A DNA stretch of 64,000 nt from Hydrotalea sp. GTDB taxonomy: Bacteria; Bacteroidota; Bacteroidia; Chitinophagales; Chitinophagaceae. The notes under the pieces were generated by a model. It was not told the origin of the DNA, did not search any database, and worked only from the letters and a program-made list of their open reading frames with translations. Shown piece by piece: positions 35,314-43,765 of this stretch. Made by a program: the position numbers and the translations under genes. Location: contig DAHXOT010000017.1 of assembly GCA_027364735.1 (NCBI GenBank), forward strand, positions 1 to 64,000. Direction: 5' to 3'. The first letter of the stretch is position 1, and each line of letters starts with the position of its first letter.

Positions 35314-36498
35314 ATGAACGAACATTTTGTGCATAGAATTAAATCCGAATTGGCCGAAATTGAAAATGCAGGTTTGTTTAAAAAAGAACGCATTATTACC
35401 AGCGAACAAGGCCCGGAAATAATTGTAAATGGAAAAACTGTTTTAAACTTTTGTGCTAATAATTATTTGGGTTTGTCATCTCATCCAAAAGTTATTGAAG
35501 CTGCACATAAAGCTATTGAAACACACGGCTATGGAATGAGTAGTGTTCGGTTCATTTGTGGCACACAAGATATTCATAAAGAACTGGAAGAGAAAGTTGC
35601 AAAATTTTTAGGTACAGAAGATACTATTTTGTACGTGGCTGCCTTCGATGCCAATGGTGGTGTTTTTGAACCTTTGTTTAATGAAGAAGATGCAATTATT
35701 AGCGATGCTTTAAATCATGCTTCAATTATTGATGGTGTTCGTTTATGTAAAGCACAACGTTACCGCTACGAGCATAACAATATGAACGATTTAGAAATAA
35801 AATTGCACGAAACCCAAAATTTACGCAGCAGAATTATTGTTACCGATGGCAGTTTTAGTATGGATGGAACTATTGCACAGTTAGATACAATTTGCAATCT
35901 CGCCGATCGATATAATGCTATTGTAATGATTGATGAATCTCATTCTTCTGGCTTTCTTGGAAAAACAGGAAGAGGTACGCACGAATATAGAAATGTGATG
36001 GGCCGAGTTGATATTATTACCGGCACATTTGGCAAGGCACTTGGCGGTGCCAGTGGCGGATTTACAAGTGGGAGAAAAGAAATTATTGAAATGTTACGTC
36101 AGCGTTCTCGTCCATATTTGTTTTCTAATTCAATGGCTCCAAGTATAGTAGGTGCAAGTATTGCGGTATTAGATATGTTAACCGAAACAACCGAATTGCG
36201 CGATAAATTAGAATTTAATACGCAATATTTTAGAACAAATATGACCAAAGCCGGTTTTGATATAAAACCGGGAGATCATCCTATTGTTCCCATTATGTTG
36301 TACGATGCAGTGGTGGCACAAAATTTTGCTGCCAAATTATTAGAAGAAGGTATTTATGTAATTGGCTTCTTCTATCCGGTAGTGGCAAAAGGTTTAGCTC
36401 GTATTCGCGTACAATTAAGTGCAGCACACGAACAACAGCATCTCGATAAAGCAATTACAGCATTTACTAAAGTGGGTAAAGCGTTGCAGGTAATTTAA
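35314..36498 (+). CDS. kbl: Glycine C-acetyltransferase (2-amino-3-ketobutyrate CoA ligase)
   Basis: A 394-aa PLP enzyme of the alpha-oxoamine synthase family. The PLP lysine is Lys241 in T-F-G-K-A-L-G-G; D-E-S-H-S-S-G (207-213) and N-N-Y-L-G-L (49-54) are further landmarks. The sequence follows Kbl (I-D-G-V-R-L-C-K-A-Q-R-Y-R-Y, I-V-T-D-G-S-F-S-M-D-G) rather than BioF, HemA or SPT. It converts 2-amino-3-oxobutyrate and CoA to glycine and acetyl-CoA in threonine breakdown. The tdh dehydrogenase partner is not adjacent. Confidence 0.92.
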   Translation: MNEHFVHRIKSELAEIENAGLFKKERIITSEQGPEIIVNGKTVLNFCANNYLGLSSHPKVIEAAHKAIETHGYGMSSVRFICGTQDIHKELEEKVAKFLGTEDTILYVAAFDANGGVFEPLFNEEDAIISDALNHASIIDGVRLCKAQRYRYEHNNMNDLEIKLHETQNLRSRIIVTDGSFSMDGTIAQLDTICNLADRYNAIVMIDESHSSGFLGKTGRGTHEYRNVMGRVDIITGTFGKALGGASGGFTSGRKEIIEMLRQRSRPYLFSNSMAPSIVGASIAVLDMLTETTELRDKLEFNTQYFRTNMTKAGFDIKPGDHPIVPIMLYDAVVAQNFAAKLLEEGIYVIGFFYPVVAKGLARIRVQLSAAHEQQHLDKAITAFTKVGKALQVI

Positions 36499-36519
36499 AA
36501 TAAATTTCAACTAACTATT

Positions 36520-37344
36520 ATGCATCTTCCATTCAACAAAAAAGTTACAATAAGTTTTTTGAGTTTAATTTTTTTATTCGCTTCTTGTTCAAATAATAAT
36601 GTAACTATTAACAACAGCTTTAAAAAATATTTCGATGCAAATAAAGTAACCGGCTCATTTGCATTATTTGATAATGGTGAAGGTTCTTTTGTTATTTATA
36701 ATTTATCGCGGTACAAAGATTCGGCTTATTTGCCTGCTTCAACCTTTAAAATTGTTAATGCATTAATTGGTTTGCAAACCGGCGTTATAAGTAATGACAA
36801 AATGATCATTAAATGGGATGGTATTGTAAGGCCAATAGCTGCTTGGAATAAAGATTTAACAATGGAAGAAGCATTTAAAGTTTCTGCGGTTCCTTATTTT
36901 CAGCAAGTAGCCAAACGAATTGGAAAAGATACTATGCAAATTTGGTTAGATAGTTTGCATTATGGCAACAAAAAAATAGGAAATGCTATAGACTCTTTTT
37001 GGTTAGATAATTCGCTAAAAATTACTGCCGATGAACAACTGGGCTTAGTAAAGCAATTATATTTTGGCAAACTTCCTTTCAATAAATTTTCAACCGATAT
37101 TGTAAAAAAAGCAATGATTCAAGAAAATAATGCTAAATATATTTTAGCCTATAAAACAGGATGGGGAAATAAAGAAAATGGTAATTCTATTGGTTGGATA
37201 GTTGGGTGGATTGAAGAAAATAAACATCCCTACTTTTTTGTTTTAAATATTGAAGGAAAATCTGATATAGATATGGTTACAATTAGAAAAAATATATTGA
37301 TGGATATTTTGAAGCAGCAAGGATTTTTGCAGGGAAAAAGATAA
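36520..37344 (+). CDS. Class D beta-lactamase-like lipoprotein (OXA family)
   Basis: A 274-aa protein with lipobox F-A-S-C (Cys23). The class D motifs are all present: S74-T-F-K77, S122-A-V124, Y148-G-N150 with the following F-W-L-D-N-S-L-K-I (160-168, holding the omega-loop Trp), and K212-T-G214. Class D enzymes acylate at the first Ser and use a carbamylated Lys to hydrolyse beta-lactams. An intact site makes activity likely, though some related proteins are sensors. It is chromosomal with base composition like its neighbours and no mobile element near, so it looks resident. It lies 21 bp after kbl. A terminator follows. Confidence 0.88.
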   Translation: MHLPFNKKVTISFLSLIFLFASCSNNNVTINNSFKKYFDANKVTGSFALFDNGEGSFVIYNLSRYKDSAYLPASTFKIVNALIGLQTGVISNDKMIIKWDGIVRPIAAWNKDLTMEEAFKVSAVPYFQQVAKRIGKDTMQIWLDSLHYGNKKIGNAIDSFWLDNSLKITADEQLGLVKQLYFGKLPFNKFSTDIVKKAMIQENNAKYILAYKTGWGNKENGNSIGWIVGWIEENKHPYFFVLNIEGKSDIDMVTIRKNILMDILKQQGFLQGKR

Positions 37345-37366
37345 TGTAGTAAGTAATTAAAAAGGG

Positions 37367-37401
37367 AAGTGCTCATACCGAAAACGGCATGGGCACTTTT
37401 T
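37367..37401. terminator. Terminator between the beta-lactamase and pspC genes
   Basis: A 14-bp imperfect stem (AAGTGCTCATACCG / CGGCATGGGCACTT) with an AAAA loop followed by T5. It serves the plus-strand operon and probably also the convergent pspC gene. Confidence 0.75.
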
Positions 37402-37420
37402 GTTCCCAACTTCAACCAAG

Positions 37421-39625
37421 TTATACTAAAAATTTAAGAAATAATAAATCCTCAAATTGAATAGAAGGCTTACCATTATTAATTTTTGCAGAGCGAACAG
37501 CATTTTTTGTTGCCGGTGCAGTTGGGGTTTGTTTGGGCTGATAATGGTATCGAGTTGAATCATTATTATTTTGTTGTAATTGCTTATCTATTTCTTTTAG
37601 TTCTTTTAATTTTTGTTCTTTTTCTCTTAGTATTTGTTCTTTACTCTTTTTATATTCTTCTAATGTGTTATTATAATCTCCATTATCAGAATTGTTGTCA
37701 TCATCCCGTAAATTATCGGTTCTTTGTAATCCTTTTTCGGTTTGTATGTATTCAACACCGCGTCTCCATCTTTCTTCTTCTTGATCTTGATAGTAATAGC
37801 TTTCCCAATTATCACCATCTAAACCAATATGAACATCAAATCCATCATTCCATCCAATATTATCGTTTACCATAATTTTCTTTCCAACAGGTACAGCAAT
37901 AGTTAAAATAATATGTTGATTACGAAATTTTTGATCTTGTGTAATGCCAATGCCTTTATCTAATTTCAGTAAAGAATCTTGCTGAATAATGTCGTACTTA
38001 ATTTTAGAAGCAATATTATCGGCTTCTCTTTTCGAACTTCCATTGGCTAATTTTACCATGGTAACTGTAAAGCTGTCGGACAAAGATTTTACAATTCTTA
38101 TTTTTACGTTTTGAACAAAAACAGTGTCTTCATCTAATTTTACAAATGGTTCAATTTTTAACCATCTGCGGTTATAATATTTGATGGTATTGGGTGCTGT
38201 TAATTCTAATTTATTAATTTTAGGATTTGATATACTTATATTTTCTTCTGTTGCATGATTGGTATAATGATAATCGGTTCTTAAACTGCTAATTAATGCA
38301 ATGAAGCAAAAAAACCCTATTAACCATAATGATAAAAATGAGTACCTAATAAGTTTGCTATTTCTTTTAATACCTGCAATGCGGCGAATAATTAAAGTAA
38401 TAATGCCAATTACTGGTACCCAAATGAAGAATAATAAAGTACCCCATACTAAAACTTCTTCCCATCCATTAGCTATAATAAAAGGTTTTAAAGGCATAAG
38501 ACTGGTTAAGGCAATACCCATTGCAAAAAGTGCAATTACTACAGCAATTAAAACTACACCAATAATAAAATAAGCAAATATTTTAAAAATTAGTACAATA
38601 ATATCGCCCAAACCTCTTCCGGCTTTTTTAGCAACTGTTGATGCTTCGGTGCTAAATTGTTTTCCTTTTGAAGAAACTGTTTGGCTAAATTCTTCGCTAA
38701 ATTGTTTGCTTTTGCTGCCAACGCTTGCACCAATTTCTTGGCCCCATTGTTGGGCTTTTTTTCCAAAGCCTTCTAAATCACTTTGAATAGTGGTTTTAAT
38801 ATTATTTAAATCTACTTTTTCGCCTTTCATTTCTAATTTATCGGCACTACTTTTTGCTTCAGGAATTACCAGCCAAAGAATAATATAAAATATGAATGAA
38901 CCCGGGCTAAATGAAAAACTTAAAAAATGAGGAAAATCCCACCAACCCCAATGCGAAAATTGAAAAACAAAAGATAAAAAAGGAATAATAAATAATAATC
39001 TGGGAATAATAACACTAATACCAAAATATTGTGCCAATCCGCTGCAAACACCGGCAATTACTTTTTCATCTGGATCTCTAAATAATCTTTTGCGCTGCGA
39101 GCCAATAGCGGTAGAGGCACTGCTGGGTAACACTACCCATAATATTAAATAAGGTATAAAAGTTGCACCAAAAAATATAATGGTAATTACCCGCATAATT
39201 ACCGGATCAATGCCAAAATAATTGGCAAATCCGGCACAAACACCACCTAATACTTTATGGTTTTCATCTCTAAATAGTTTTTTAGTTTCTGATGTATAAC
39301 TATTGGTAGATGAATTGGATGTTGAAGATGCATTGGTTTTGGTTGTTTGTTCTGTTGAAGCATCTTCTTCAAAATCTTCCGGACGTCCCATGCTGGCAAT
39401 AATTCTATTTACATCATCATCGGTAATACATGTACTTCCTTTCTTTAAGCTTTCTCCAAATAGCTCGGCAATGCGACCTTCAATATCATTTATAATTTCT
39501 TCTTTACCCTCTTCGTGAGCAAAAAATTTTGTCAAACTTTCAATATATTGTTTTAATATATCATAAGCAGATTCTTCAATAGGTATAACTCTGCCTTGAA
39601 AGTTGATGTTAATTACCTTTTTCAT
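37421..39625 (-). CDS. Large PspC-domain membrane protein
   Basis: A 734-aa membrane protein. A short N-terminal region (about 1-90, with M-G-R-P-E-D-F-E) is followed by two PspC modules, each starting K-x-L-F-R-D and containing G-G-V-C-A-G-F-A-N-Y-F-G-I / A-G-V-C-S-G-L-A-Q-Y-F-G-I (about 110-170 and 180-260). Three further membrane segments lie around 350-455. The C-terminal part is soluble and ends in a Glu/Lys coiled coil (about 645-690) and a Gln/Asn tail. PspC domains take part in envelope-stress signalling (known). It follows the PadR regulator by 17 bp in one operon, a pairing seen in other Bacteroidota. Confidence 0.88.
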   Translation of the reverse strand: MKKVININFQGRVIPIEESAYDILKQYIESLTKFFAHEEGKEEIINDIEGRIAELFGESLKKGSTCITDDDVNRIIASMGRPEDFEEDASTEQTTKTNASSTSNSSTNSYTSETKKLFRDENHKVLGGVCAGFANYFGIDPVIMRVITIIFFGATFIPYLILWVVLPSSASTAIGSQRKRLFRDPDEKVIAGVCSGLAQYFGISVIIPRLLFIIPFLSFVFQFSHWGWWDFPHFLSFSFSPGSFIFYIILWLVIPEAKSSADKLEMKGEKVDLNNIKTTIQSDLEGFGKKAQQWGQEIGASVGSKSKQFSEEFSQTVSSKGKQFSTEASTVAKKAGRGLGDIIVLIFKIFAYFIIGVVLIAVVIALFAMGIALTSLMPLKPFIIANGWEEVLVWGTLLFFIWVPVIGIITLIIRRIAGIKRNSKLIRYSFLSLWLIGFFCFIALISSLRTDYHYTNHATEENISISNPKINKLELTAPNTIKYYNRRWLKIEPFVKLDEDTVFVQNVKIRIVKSLSDSFTVTMVKLANGSSKREADNIASKIKYDIIQQDSLLKLDKGIGITQDQKFRNQHIILTIAVPVGKKIMVNDNIGWNDGFDVHIGLDGDNWESYYYQDQEEERWRRGVEYIQTEKGLQRTDNLRDDDNNSDNGDYNNTLEEYKKSKEQILREKEQKLKELKEIDKQLQQNNNDSTRYHYQPKQTPTAPATKNAVRSAKINNGKPSIQFEDLLFLKFLV

Positions 39626-39642
39626 TATTCAATATTTTTTGG

Positions 39643-40008
39643 TTAAGGTTGGGTTTCAATTGTATCAAATGCAGTATTTGATGGAGGTTGTGTTAATGTA
39701 TGAACAGCATCGGCCAGTTCCTTCCATGTAAGTTCTAACTCATCATAAAATTGCATGCCTTTATCTGTCATCATAAAATATTTTCGAGGAGGGCCGCTAT
39801 TGCTTTCAACCCATCTGTAGTTTAATAATCCGGCGTTTTTTAATCGGGTTAATAATGGGTACAATGTGCCTTCTAAAATGTGCAGATTAGCAAGTTTCAT
39901 TTTTTCTACAATATCACTCGGATATACTTCTCCTTGGCGAATGATGGATAGAATACAAAATTCAAGCACACCTTTTCGCATTTGGCTTTGTGTATTTTGA
40001 ATATCCAT
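39643..40008 (-). CDS. PadR-family transcriptional regulator
   Basis: A 121-aa winged-helix regulator with the PadR core: M-R-K-G-V-L-E-F-C-I-L-S-I-I, L-E-G-T-L-Y-P-L-L-T-R-L and P-R-K-Y-F-M-M-T-D-K-G near residues 10-85. It is the first gene of a two-gene operon with the PspC protein and probably controls it. An inverted repeat 22 bp upstream of its start (40030-40059) is the likely autoregulatory site. Confidence 0.9.
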   Translation of the reverse strand: MDIQNTQSQMRKGVLEFCILSIIRQGEVYPSDIVEKMKLANLHILEGTLYPLLTRLKNAGLLNYRWVESNSGPPRKYFMMTDKGMQFYDELELTWKELADAVHTLTQPPSNTAFDTIETQP

Positions 40009-40029
40009 GGCAATTTTTTTGCGATTTTA

Positions 40030-40059
40030 TTTTGTTGTATAAAACTATATGCAACAAAA
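40030..40059. promoter_or_regulatory. Candidate PadR operator upstream of padR-pspC
   Basis: An inverted repeat, TTTTGTTG / CAACAAAA arms with TATA/TATA inside, spans 30 nt just upstream of the regulator start. It contains a TGCAACA core that recurs at 40096 and 40356. Confidence 0.5.
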
Positions 40060-40107
40060 AATCTTTTTTAAAATGTAAGAATAATTACGTTGTACTGCAA
40101 CATAGTA

Positions 40108-40290
40108 TTATAGGTATCTTCTATAAATTCTATCTCTTCTTAATTTTTGTACGTGCCACATATCAACGTTTCCGAAACTTGGTTTGTGTTGATTGCTGGT
40201 TTCACGAGTAGATACTTCTTTTATTTCTTTTACTGCAACTTTTACTTCGTTATTATGTGATAGTAAGTTGTTATTTGCTGCTGTGTTCAT
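40108..40290 (-). CDS. Small uncharacterised protein (60 aa) upstream of padR
   Basis: A 60-aa frame from the ATG at 40290; an upstream in-frame start adds 25 residues of unlikely sequence. The composition is polar: Asn-rich start M-N-T-A-A-N-N-N, then V-K-E-I-K-E-V-S-T-R-E and F-G-N-V-D-M-W-H-V-Q-K-L-R-R. The C-terminus is basic (R-R-D-R-I-Y-R-R-Y-L). Short proteins with a central F-G-x-x-D-x-W-x-(I/V)-(H/Q) and an Arg-rich tail occur in other Bacteroidota, from memory. It lies between two TGCAACA-containing sites, just upstream of padR on the same strand, so it may be under the same regulator. Function unknown. Confidence 0.55.
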   Translation of the reverse strand: MNTAANNNLLSHNNEVKVAVKEIKEVSTRETSNQHKPSFGNVDMWHVQKLRRDRIYRRYL

Positions 40291-40347
40291 AAAACTATTT
40301 TTTTGATTGATTAATTGATTTTGATAGAACAAAGATAAGGGTATTTT

Positions 40348-40372
40348 TAGTACCATGCAACACATAGTACTA
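40348..40372. promoter_or_regulatory. Palindromic site upstream of the 60-aa gene
   Basis: TAGTAC and GTACTA arms (extended TTAGTAC / GTACTAA) flank a TGCAACA core, about 60 bp upstream of the small gene start. It shares the core with the PadR-side site, so it may bind the same regulator. An overlapping inverted repeat (ACATAGTACTA at 40362-40372, TAGTAATATGT at 40382-40392) extends it. Confidence 0.45.
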
Positions 40373-40574
40373 AGTTTGTTTTAGTAATATGTAGTAGTAA
40401 GATGTATTTATTTGATATATTCTATTGGTAATCAGTTAATTAAAATGAAAAACTCTTTTTCGCCAATTTGATAGGTGGTAATTTAGCGAGGATGAGTGGG
40501 GCTTATTAGAAAAAGCTAAATTTACTTTTTTGGTACAGTACATTATTGCACAGCGAATAATGGCAAGCAGCTAT

Positions 40575-40790
40575 TTACGAGCAACAAGCATTTTCGTTTT
40601 GTTTTGGAGGGCATTTTACATTTCCATAACTACAAAAAACGCAACAATCGCCCAATTTAGGTTGTAACCTTGTTTTACAGTTTGTGCATTCATAAAAAAA
40701 TTGGCATGCATTGGTGGGCATTGTTTCTACTTTTTGGTATCCACAAATTGGGCAGGTTATGGTTGATTCAAGAATATTTTTTTCAGTCAT
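40575..40790 (-). CDS. GDCCVxC-domain small cysteine-rich protein
   Basis: A 71-aa protein with two C-x-x-C knuckles (Cys13/16 and Cys35/38), the motif G-D-C-C-V-F-C-S-Y-G (47-56), Cys60 and a terminal Cys pair (69-70). This is the GDCCVxC family, whose members are often found near arsenic or other metal-resistance genes and in some organisms are selenoproteins; here all positions are ordinary Cys codons. A metal- or metalloid-binding role is inferred. It is divergent from arsR and shares its operator region, which places it in the arsenic regulon. Confidence 0.85.
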   Translation of the reverse strand: MTEKNILESTITCPICGYQKVETMPTNACQFFYECTNCKTRLQPKLGDCCVFCSYGNVKCPPKQNENACCS

Positions 40791-40810
40791 CTTACTTTTT
40801 TTAAAAAATA

Positions 40811-40832
40811 TTTATCGTAAAAATACGATAAA
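40811..40832. promoter_or_regulatory. ArsR operator 1 (palindrome)
   Basis: TTTATCGTA - AAAA - TACGATAAA: 9-bp arms and a 4-nt spacer in the divergent promoter region. The core is identical to the palindrome at 40858-40873. Confidence 0.75.
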
Positions 40833-40857
40833 TGAAAAAATCTTATTTACTTTGTTC

Positions 40858-40873
40858 ATCGTAAAAATACGAT
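40858..40873. promoter_or_regulatory. ArsR operator 2 (palindrome)
   Basis: ATCGTA - AAAA - TACGAT: the same core as operator 1, its centre 44 bp downstream and ending 6 bp before the arsR ATG. A TTACTTTG -7-like box (40847-40854) lies between the two sites. Confidence 0.75.
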
Positions 40874-40879
40874 ATTATT

Positions 40880-41215
40880 ATGGCAATACATAAATTAGAA
40901 GAATTTGGTAAAAAAGAGCAACACCTTGCAAGTTTTGCCAAAGCAATGGGTCATCCTGCTCGGATTGCAATTTTAAAAGTATTGGCACAACGTAGCGAAT
41001 GTGTGTGTGGAGAAATAGTAAATGTAATTCCATTGGCGCAAGCAACGGTTAGTCAGCATTTAAAAGCTTTAAAAGAGGCCGATTTAATACAAGGAACGAT
41101 TGATGGACCCAAAAGTTGTTATTGTATTAATTGGAAAACAATTGAGAAATTTTATACAGAATTTAATACACTATTCAGCAAGTTGCAAGAAGGAAAATTA
41201 AAATCTTGTTGTTAA
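40880..41215 (+). CDS. arsR: ArsR-family arsenic-responsive repressor
   Basis: A 111-aa ArsR/SmtB regulator. The winged helix is V-P-L-A-Q-A-T-V-S-Q-H-L-K-A-L type (about 48-63). Candidate arsenite ligands are Cys41/Cys43 (E-C-V-C-G-E), Cys80/Cys82 and the terminal Cys110/Cys111. It should repress the operon and the divergent GDCCVxC gene by binding the two palindromes, releasing them on arsenite binding (family knowledge plus site inference). It is followed by arsM. Confidence 0.92.
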   Translation: MAIHKLEEFGKKEQHLASFAKAMGHPARIAILKVLAQRSECVCGEIVNVIPLAQATVSQHLKALKEADLIQGTIDGPKSCYCINWKTIEKFYTEFNTLFSKLQEGKLKSCC

Positions 41216-41238
41216 TAATCATTTTTAAATTATACATT

Positions 41239-42084
41239 ATGAAATCAGAATCAGAATTAAAAGAAATAGTAAAGCAGAAATACAGCGAAATAGCTTTACA
41301 AGATAGAAACACCAATAAAAGTTCTTGTTGTGGATCGGGTGGGTGTTCAAAAGAAGTTTATACCATTATGAGTGATGATTATGCATCAGTTGAAGGATAT
41401 AATGCAGATGCAGATTTGGGGTTAGGATGTGGACTGCCAACCGAATATGCAAAAATAAAAAAAGGTGATACGGTTATTGATTTAGGAAGCGGTGCCGGCA
41501 ACGATTGTTTTGTTGCAAGAGCCATAACCGGCGATACAGGAAAAGTGATAGGAATTGATTTTACTGAAAAAATGATTGAGTTGGCACGTGCCAATGCCAA
41601 TAAATTGAAATATAATAATGTTGAATTTAGGTTAGGTGATATTGATCAATTACCTGTATCGGCTAATGTTGCAGATGTAATAATAAGTAATTGTGTGTTA
41701 AACTTAGTGCCTAATAAAAATGCAGTATTCAGCGAAATATATCGTGTATTAAAACCCGGTGGGCACTTCAGTATTTCCGATATTGTACTTATAGGATTGC
41801 TACCCGATAATATTAAATCGGCAGCTGAAATGTATGCCGGTTGTGTAGCAAGTGCAATTCAAAAACAAGTGTATTTGGAATTTATTACCATGAATGGGTT
41901 TAAAAATATTACCATTCAAAAGGAAAAACCAATTATTGTTCCAAACGATATATTAAAAGATTATTTAAGTGAAGAAGAAATAATAAACTATAACAATAAA
42001 CCTACAGTCATATACTCAATTACAGTATATGCAGAAAAACCGACTGAAGAGAATTGTTGTACACCAAGTACTGGATGTTGTTAA
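41239..42084 (+). CDS. arsM: Arsenite S-adenosylmethionine methyltransferase
   Basis: A 281-aa methyltransferase counted from the ATG at 41239, which avoids the arsR overlap. The SAM motif is D-L-G-S-G-A-G-N-D (81-89). Cys64, Cys152 and Cys202 fit the three conserved ArsM cysteines; the last pair shows the expected 50-residue spacing. An N-terminal C-C-G-S-G-G-C cluster (30-36) and a C-terminal C-C...C-C tail are added thiols. It converts As(III) to methylated species, which detoxifies by volatilisation or changed handling. It lies in the operon between arsR and acr3. Confidence 0.92.
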   Translation: MKSESELKEIVKQKYSEIALQDRNTNKSSCCGSGGCSKEVYTIMSDDYASVEGYNADADLGLGCGLPTEYAKIKKGDTVIDLGSGAGNDCFVARAITGDTGKVIGIDFTEKMIELARANANKLKYNNVEFRLGDIDQLPVSANVADVIISNCVLNLVPNKNAVFSEIYRVLKPGGHFSISDIVLIGLLPDNIKSAAEMYAGCVASAIQKQVYLEFITMNGFKNITIQKEKPIIVPNDILKDYLSEEEIINYNNKPTVIYSITVYAEKPTEENCCTPSTGCC

Positions 42085-42103
42085 ACCAAATCAATAATAA
42101 AAT

Positions 42104-43174
42104 ATGAGTGCAGAAAATTGTTTTCCGGCTGCAGAAAGAAAGAAGTTAAACTTTTTGGATCGTTATCTTACTTTATGGATTTTCTTAGCAATGTCTGTTG
42201 GTGTTGCAACCGGTTATTTTATTCCATCCAGTGCAACATTTATTAATTCTTTTTCGAGTGGAACAACTAATATTCCTTTAGCAATTGGATTAATATTAAT
42301 GATGTATCCACCGTTAGCAAAAGTTAGATATGAAAAAATGGGAGAAGTTTTTAGGAACAAAAAAATATTGAGCATTTCTTTAATTTTAAATTGGATAGTT
42401 GGGCCCATTTTAATGTTTTTTCTTGCTATAATTTTTCTTAAAAATTATCCCGATTACATGATTGGTTTAATTTTAATTGGTTTAGCACGTTGCATTGCAA
42501 TGGTTATAGTGTGGAATGAATTAGCTGAAGGCAATAGAGAATATGCCGCAGGATTAGTAGCATTAAACAGCATTTTTCAGGTATTATTATACAGTGTGTA
42601 TGCTTATGTATTTATTACTTTATTGCTTCCTTATTTTGGTGTTAAAGCAATAGAAATAAACGTAACAATTGCCCAAATAGCCAAAAGTGTAGGTATTTAC
42701 TTAGGCATTCCATTTGCTGCCGGAATAATAAGCAGGTATGTTTTATTAAAGCTAAAAGGCGAAACATGGTATCAAACAAAATTCATTCCTATAATATCAC
42801 CCATTACATTAATTTCTTTATTATTTACCATTATTATAATGTTTAGTTTAAAAGGAAATTTAATTGTGCAAATACCTTTAGATGTTTTGCGTATTGCTAT
42901 TCCTTTAGTTATTTACTTTATTGTAATGTTTTTATTAAGTTTTTTTATTGGAAAATATTTAGGTGCAGATTATTCTCGAAATGCTTCTATAGCATTTACT
43001 GCTACAGGAAATAATTTTGAATTAGCTATTGCAGTTGCCATTGGTGTATTTGGTATTAATAGTGGAGAAGCTTTTGCGGGTGTTATTGGCCCTTTGGTAG
43101 AAGTTCCGGCATTAATATCTTTAGTAAATGTAGCCTTTTGGCTAAAGAAAAAATATTATAAACAAGTACTCTAA
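42104..43174 (+). CDS. arsB: Arsenite efflux permease Acr3
   Basis: A 356-aa, ten-segment membrane protein of the Acr3/BASS type. The family landmarks are [13 protein letters not shown] (about 126-138, with the essential Cys) and the late [14 protein letters not shown] (about 304-317). It extrudes arsenite from the cytoplasm. It starts 19 bp after arsM. The gene is often called arsB or acr3; it is of the Acr3, not the E. coli ArsB, family. Confidence 0.93.
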   Translation: MSAENCFPAAERKKLNFLDRYLTLWIFLAMSVGVATGYFIPSSATFINSFSSGTTNIPLAIGLILMMYPPLAKVRYEKMGEVFRNKKILSISLILNWIVGPILMFFLAIIFLKNYPDYMIGLILIGLARCIAMVIVWNELAEGNREYAAGLVALNSIFQVLLYSVYAYVFITLLLPYFGVKAIEINVTIAQIAKSVGIYLGIPFAAGIISRYVLLKLKGETWYQTKFIPIISPITLISLLFTIIIMFSLKGNLIVQIPLDVLRIAIPLVIYFIVMFLLSFFIGKYLGADYSRNASIAFTATGNNFELAIAVAIGVFGINSGEAFAGVIGPLVEVPALISLVNVAFWLKKKYYKQVL

Positions 43175-43230
43175 AAAATATACATACAAAATTGGGTACA
43201 ATTAATATTGATAATTTATAAAATTGTTAC

Positions 43231-43644
43231 ATGAAAAAAAAACTATTATTTGTTTGTATAGAAAACAGCAATCGTTCTCAAATGAGCCAAGCATTTGCAA
43301 TTATGTTAGGCGGAAATAAAGTTGAAGCCTTTAGTGCAGGCAGTAAACCCAGTGGCATTGTTAATCCTAAAGCAATTGCAGCAATGCAAGAATTAGGGTA
43401 TGATTTAAGTAAACATGATTCTAAATCATTACAAGATGTTGAACAGTTTGCACCCTTCGATGCTGTAATTACTATGGGTTGTGGAGATGCTTGTCCTTGG
43501 ATGCCCGCTAAAAAATTTATCGATTGGCAAATCCCCGATCCAAAATATATGGAGCCAAAAGAATTTAATACCGTTCGAGATTTTATAAAAGATAAAGTAA
43601 AACAGTTATTAGTTGATTTAGAACTAAACATTTTAGAAGGTTAA
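43231..43644 (+). CDS. arsC: Arsenate reductase, LMW-phosphatase (thioredoxin-coupled) type
   Basis: A 137-aa ArsC with the phosphatase loop C9-I-E-N-S-N-R15 and a redox pair Cys84/Cys88 in M-G-C-G-D-A-C-P-W, matching the three-cysteine relay of Staphylococcus-type ArsC. D-P in I-P-D-P (101-104) is the usual acid. It reduces arsenate to arsenite with thioredoxin, feeding Acr3 and ArsM. It is the last gene of the arsenic operon. Confidence 0.93.
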   Translation: MKKKLLFVCIENSNRSQMSQAFAIMLGGNKVEAFSAGSKPSGIVNPKAIAAMQELGYDLSKHDSKSLQDVEQFAPFDAVITMGCGDACPWMPAKKFIDWQIPDPKYMEPKEFNTVRDFIKDKVKQLLVDLELNILEG

Positions 43645-43765
43645 TAAACGTTAGGTAATACATAATTTACATCTCATAACTTAATTTTCAGAAATACTAC
43701 TTGTTATTTTATAAAAAAAGCTAACTTTAAGATGGCTAAATTTTATTGCTCTAAAAATTTTAAGT

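Noticed and set aside
37486-37875. Plus-strand 129-aa Gln/His/Leu-rich frame
   Set aside because: It is antisense to the pspC gene in a low-complexity region; the minus-strand protein has clear domains.
40291-40365. Upstream extension of the 60-aa gene to 85 aa
   Set aside because: The added residues run through the likely operator and promoter region; the ATG at 40290 is more plausible.
40575-40790. GDCCVxC gene as a selenoprotein
   Set aside because: All relevant positions are Cys codons and no in-frame TGA precedes the stop.
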